Assembly: GCA_002899795.1 (NCBI GenBank)
Contig: PPDG01000322.1
Location: 1-14,941 of the forward strand
Length of the DNA stretch: 14,941 bases
From: Desulfobacteraceae bacterium
GTDB taxonomy: Bacteria > Desulfobacterota > Syntrophobacteria > BM002
Direction of reading: 5' to 3'
In this document: piece after piece, positions 14,816-14,941 of the stretch
Position numbering within the stretch: position 1 is the first letter of the stretch
How the letters are laid out: every line of letters starts with the position of its first letter
The notes under the pieces: generated by a model
Databases searched by the model: none
What the model saw: only the letters and a program-made list of their open reading frames with translations
Told to the model about the DNA's origin: nothing
Made by a program: the position numbers and the translations under genes

Positions 14816-14835
14816 ATTGTCACAACTATGACAAT
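14816..14835. promoter_or_regulatory. Possible CRP/FNR-type operator upstream of the ferritin-like gene
   Basis: ATTGTCA, six bases, TGACAAT: a perfect 7-bp inverted repeat. It is centred about 70 bases before the expected transcription start, a usual activator distance for CRP-family factors. It also resembles the TGTCA half-sites at 9752-9845, but with a 6-base instead of a 4-base centre. Confidence 0.4.
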
Positions 14836-14840
14836 GCTTC

Positions 14841-14872
14841 AAAAAAAAGCCAGTCCCACATGGAGACTGGCT
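14841..14872 (-). terminator. Rho-independent terminator of a transcript entering from the right
   Basis: Perfect 8-bp stem AGCCAGTC / GACTGGCT with a 9-base loop. On the minus strand it is followed by eight T. It therefore ends a minus-strand transcript whose gene lies beyond 14941 and isolates the ferritin-like gene from it. Nothing else was recognised in 14873-14941. Confidence 0.8.
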
Positions 14873-14941
14873 CTTTCATATTCCGCCCCATCGCCACTTG
14901 CCTGGCAACAGGATAAGTACCCGTCACTCAGATACCCACAT

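Noticed and set aside
14873..14941. Coding end of a gene entering from the right
   Set aside because: One minus-strand frame stays open here but runs on into the terminator hairpin and T-run, and nothing recognisable is coded.

Overview
The window looks like part of the chromosome of an anaerobic, selenium-using bacterium, most like Desulfobacterota (sulfate-reducer type). This rests on gene content, not on a database search. The pointers are a Tat-exported, selenocysteine-containing formate dehydrogenase with a soluble iron-sulfur subunit (Desulfovibrio-type FdhAB), FdhE, a low-potential-type ferredoxin, a double ferritin-like protein, and intergenic spacers rich in degenerate palindromic repeats. 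Base composition is close to balanced, with no sharp shift that would mark an island. No transposase, integrase, tRNA, rRNA or CRISPR array was seen.

Layout. 1-199 holds only a short open frame that may be the end of a gene cut by the window edge. 200-895 (-) is a phosphoribosyltransferase. 896-1303 is a spacer with a dispersed repeat. 1304-2423 (+) is a two-gene unit: a hotdog thioesterase and an alpha/beta hydrolase. 2431-2628 (-) is a small ferredoxin. 2850-4061 (+) is a two-gene redox unit: an exported thioredoxin-like protein whose frame contains an in-frame TGA in a U-x-x-C position, followed by an exported peroxiredoxin. 4225-5109 (-) is fdhE. 5502-9310 (-) is fdhA-fdhB, in which fdhA is read through a TGA (Sec192) and the operon ends at a strong terminator at 5428-5455. 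A long divergent spacer (9311-9989) carries two identical palindromes. 9990-12908 (+) is a PreP-like M16C metalloprotease. 13102-13578 (-) is a PilZ protein. 13858-14715 (-) is a double ferritin-like protein with its own promoter. A minus-strand terminator at 14841-14872 closes a transcript that begins outside the window.

How they fit together. FdhA and FdhB would form a periplasmic formate dehydrogenase whose assembly needs FdhE in the cytoplasm. The thioredoxin-like selenoprotein and the peroxiredoxin both carry export signals and are 15 bases apart, so they may form a periplasmic peroxide or thiol defence pair. Two selenoproteins within 6.5 kb imply that the host has SelA/SelB/SelC/SelD elsewhere.

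The most notable item is the split thioredoxin-like gene at 2850-3434. A naive gene caller would report it as two fragments or a pseudogene, but it reads as one selenoprotein with a SECIS-like hairpin 19 bases after the TGA.
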